In this document: piece by piece, positions 14,929 through 16,058 of the stretch
How positions within the stretch are numbered: the first letter of the stretch is position 1
Layout: each line of letters begins with the position of its first letter
From: Bacteroidota bacterium
GTDB taxonomy: Bacteria; Bacteroidota; Bacteroidia; Flavobacteriales; Flavobacteriaceae
Length of the DNA stretch: 16,058 bases
Assembly (NCBI GenBank): GCA_023390775.1
Contig: JAEWCF010000091.1
Coordinates: 1 to 16,058 of the forward strand
Reading direction: 5' to 3'
Notes under the pieces: model-generated
What the model was told of the DNA's origin: nothing
Seen by the model: only the letters and a program-made list of their open reading frames with translations
Databases searched by the model: none
Made by a program: the position numbers and the translations under genes

Positions 14929-14966
14929 TAAAATTGCGGAAATTGCCGCCAAATTCACAATTCCGC
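14929..14966 (+). promoter_or_regulatory. Possible lrp promoter element and inverted repeat
   Basis: TAAAATTG (14929-14936) is a 7-of-8 match to TAnnTTTG. It is followed by GCGGAA (14936-14941) and its inverted copy TTCCGC (14961-14966), ending just before the lrp ATG at 14970. The arrangement fits an autoregulatory operator over the leader, but both elements are short. Confidence 0.3.
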
Positions 14967-14969
14967 CGA

Positions 14970-15422
14970 ATGGACGCCATCGACAAGCAACTCCTCGCCC
15001 TGTTGCAGGAAAACAGCCGCCGGACCACCAAAGAGCTTTCAAGCAAACTCGGGCTCTCGGCCACCGCAGTTTACGAGCGTGTGCGCAAGCTCGAGAAGTC
15101 GGGCGCGATCAAGAAATATGTCGCGCTATTAGAGAAAAATAAGATCGGGAAGGGGTTCGTCGTTTTCTGCCACATTAAGCTTCTGCAGCATTCACGGGAC
15201 TTTCTGACACGGTTTGAGCGTGAGGTCACCAAACTCGACGAGGTGCTCGAGTGCTACCACGTCAGCGGCGATTACGACTACATCCTGAAAGTCTGCGTCG
15301 AAAACATGGAAGCCTACCGCGAATTCATGGTGACCAAGCTCACCACGCTGCAACACATCGGCAGCACGCATTCGACCTTCATGATCTCGGAGGTCAAGAG
15401 TACGACGGCGTTTGTGTTATGA
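14970..15422 (+). CDS. Lrp/AsnC family transcriptional regulator
   Basis: The 150-aa protein has an N-terminal winged helix-turn-helix (about 1-55: DKQLLALLQENSRRTTKELS, then LGLSATAVYERVRKLEKSGA) and a C-terminal RAM ligand-binding domain (about 62-145) with HVSGDYDYILKV (97-108). It is a typical octamer-forming amino-acid-responsive regulator. The ATG at 14970 gives the normal family start. A TTG at 14934 in the same frame would add 12 unlike residues and is less likely. It sits divergently from the PLP lyase, so sensing methionine or a related amino acid and controlling the lyase is a reasonable inference. Its TGA directly abuts the stop of the convergent T9SS gene. Confidence 0.94.
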   Translation: MDAIDKQLLALLQENSRRTTKELSSKLGLSATAVYERVRKLEKSGAIKKYVALLEKNKIGKGFVVFCHIKLLQHSRDFLTRFEREVTKLDEVLECYHVSGDYDYILKVCVENMEAYREFMVTKLTTLQHIGSTHSTFMISEVKSTTAFVL

Positions 15423-16058
15423 TTATTCCTTGACCAATTTCTGCACAAATCTTCCCTCAGTCGAAACCACCTCCACAAAATAGATCCCCTTCCCCAGGTC
15501 GCTCACATCAAAACTGCCTAGGTCGCCCGGGAATGTTTTAACCCGCTGGCCAAGTGCATTGAGGATCGCCACTTTTTCCGGTATTTGCGAAGTGGAAATT
15601 GAGAAGGAGGTGTTTGCTGGATTGGGATAAAGCGCCAAGCGTTGCAGATCCACTGGATCCACGCCCAGTTGCGTTACGGTCGTCTCCACGAGGTTTGTCA
15701 CGATGGGATAGTTGAAGTCGAAATAGATATTGGCTTTGTTCGAGAATGTCGTGCCCACCGTCGATGTGTTTTTGGGCTTGATTCGGAAGGCCACAAACCC
15801 GTGGCTGTTGGGCTCATCGGTGGTGGCATCGGCAAGGTTGATGTCGTCAAAGACAAATTCCACCATTGCGCCTTCGCGTCTCTGGGTGAAGGCATGGCTG
15901 GCGCCGACAACTTCGTAAGTCGCAAGATCCAAATCGTTCTCGATCATGTCCCGCACCACGACGGTTTCGGCGGGCGCAGTACCCACATTCTGGAAACGGA
16001 CCACATAATTAAGATAATTGCCGATCTGGGATTCCGAAATCGACGAGCCTTCCAGCAC
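15423..16058 (-). CDS. T9SS-secreted protein, C-terminal part (DUF7619-like domain plus type A sorting domain)
   Basis: The frame is open at the right edge, so the N-terminus lies outside the window. 211 residues are visible. The first ~125 match the conserved domain that precedes sorting signals in many flavobacterial LRR and cell-surface proteins (DUF7619-like): GNYLNYVVRFQNVGTAPAE (13-31) through SNKANIYFDFNYPIVTN (106-122). The type IX secretion C-terminal domain follows: LYPNPANTSFSI (143-154), AILNALGQRVKTF (164-176), DLGKGIYFVEV (187-197) and the terminal basic KLVKE. The protein is probably exported by Sec, then passed through the outer membrane by T9SS and anchored or released at the surface. 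The passenger domain is unseen, so its function is unknown. Confidence 0.9.
   Translation of the reverse strand: MLEGSSISESQIGNYLNYVVRFQNVGTAPAETVVVRDMIENDLDLATYEVVGASHAFTQRREGAMVEFVFDDINLADATTDEPNSHGFVAFRIKPKNTSTVGTTFSNKANIYFDFNYPIVTNLVETTVTQLGVDPVDLQRLALYPNPANTSFSISTSQIPEKVAILNALGQRVKTFPGDLGSFDVSDLGKGIYFVEVVSTEGRFVQKLVKE

Noticed and set aside
14934..14969. TTG start for the Lrp regulator.
   Set aside because: It adds 12 residues not seen in the family and overlaps the possible -7 box. ATG 14970 gives the standard start.
12686..16058. The LRR gene and the right-edge T9SS gene as two halves of one gene split by an insertion of the lyase/lrp pair.
   Set aside because: Both are on the minus strand, but the N-terminal-type half (LRR) lies downstream of the C-terminal-type half, the wrong order for a split gene. 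Each is better read as a separate family member.
1..16058. CRISPR array, insertion sequence, prophage, tRNA or rRNA genes, defence system.
   Set aside because: I saw no spaced repeats, transposase or integrase motifs, clover-leaf patterns or defence-type domains. Gene content is core metabolism and envelope functions.

Overview
The window looks like ordinary chromosomal DNA of a member of the Flavobacteriaceae (Bacteroidota), probably Flavobacterium or a close relative. The evidence is a type IX secretion C-terminal domain protein at the right edge, promoter-like TAnnTTTG elements, no obvious Shine-Dalgarno sequences, an LRR/EF-hand secreted protein of flavobacterial style, and a tpx-dgkA-ftsK-lolA-lptG-ribBA gene order. 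Coding sequence is roughly half G+C by eye, which is high for Flavobacterium. Intergenic DNA is much more A/T rich.

Layout. (1) 1-1899 (+): 3' part of a DnaE-type DNA polymerase III alpha subunit, open to the left edge. (2) 1896-9083 (-): six tightly packed genes, in transcription order tpx, dgkA, ftsK, lolA, lptG, ribBA. Most junctions overlap or have 1-3 nt gaps. They combine peroxide defence, lipid kinase, chromosome translocation, lipoprotein and LPS export, and riboflavin synthesis. (3) 9084-9567: the only long gene-free stretch. It holds a likely tpx promoter, a structured inverted-repeat element that looks like a dispersed repeat, and an intrinsic terminator for the next unit. (4) 9568-10877 (-): a redox unit of a typical 2-Cys peroxiredoxin, a thioredoxin-like protein with a WCGNC active site, and a small DUF6952-type protein. 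(5) 11013-12680 (+): an APC-family amino acid permease divergent from the peroxiredoxin. (6) 12686-13438 (-): a secreted leucine-rich-repeat protein with a perfect EF-hand loop but no T9SS sorting domain. (7) 13536-15422: a divergent pair of a Cys/Met-metabolism PLP enzyme (-) and an Lrp/AsnC regulator (+), probably regulator and target. (8) 15423-16058 (-): C-terminal part of a T9SS-secreted protein, open to the right edge.

I found no mobile element, CRISPR array, tRNA or rRNA, and no convincing new multi-gene system. The points most worth checking are the degenerate GTP cyclohydrolase II half of RibBA, the long C-terminal extension of the LptG-like permease, the structured element at 9183-9354, the hairpin abutting the LRR gene's start codon, and the gapless ends of all three convergent gene pairs.
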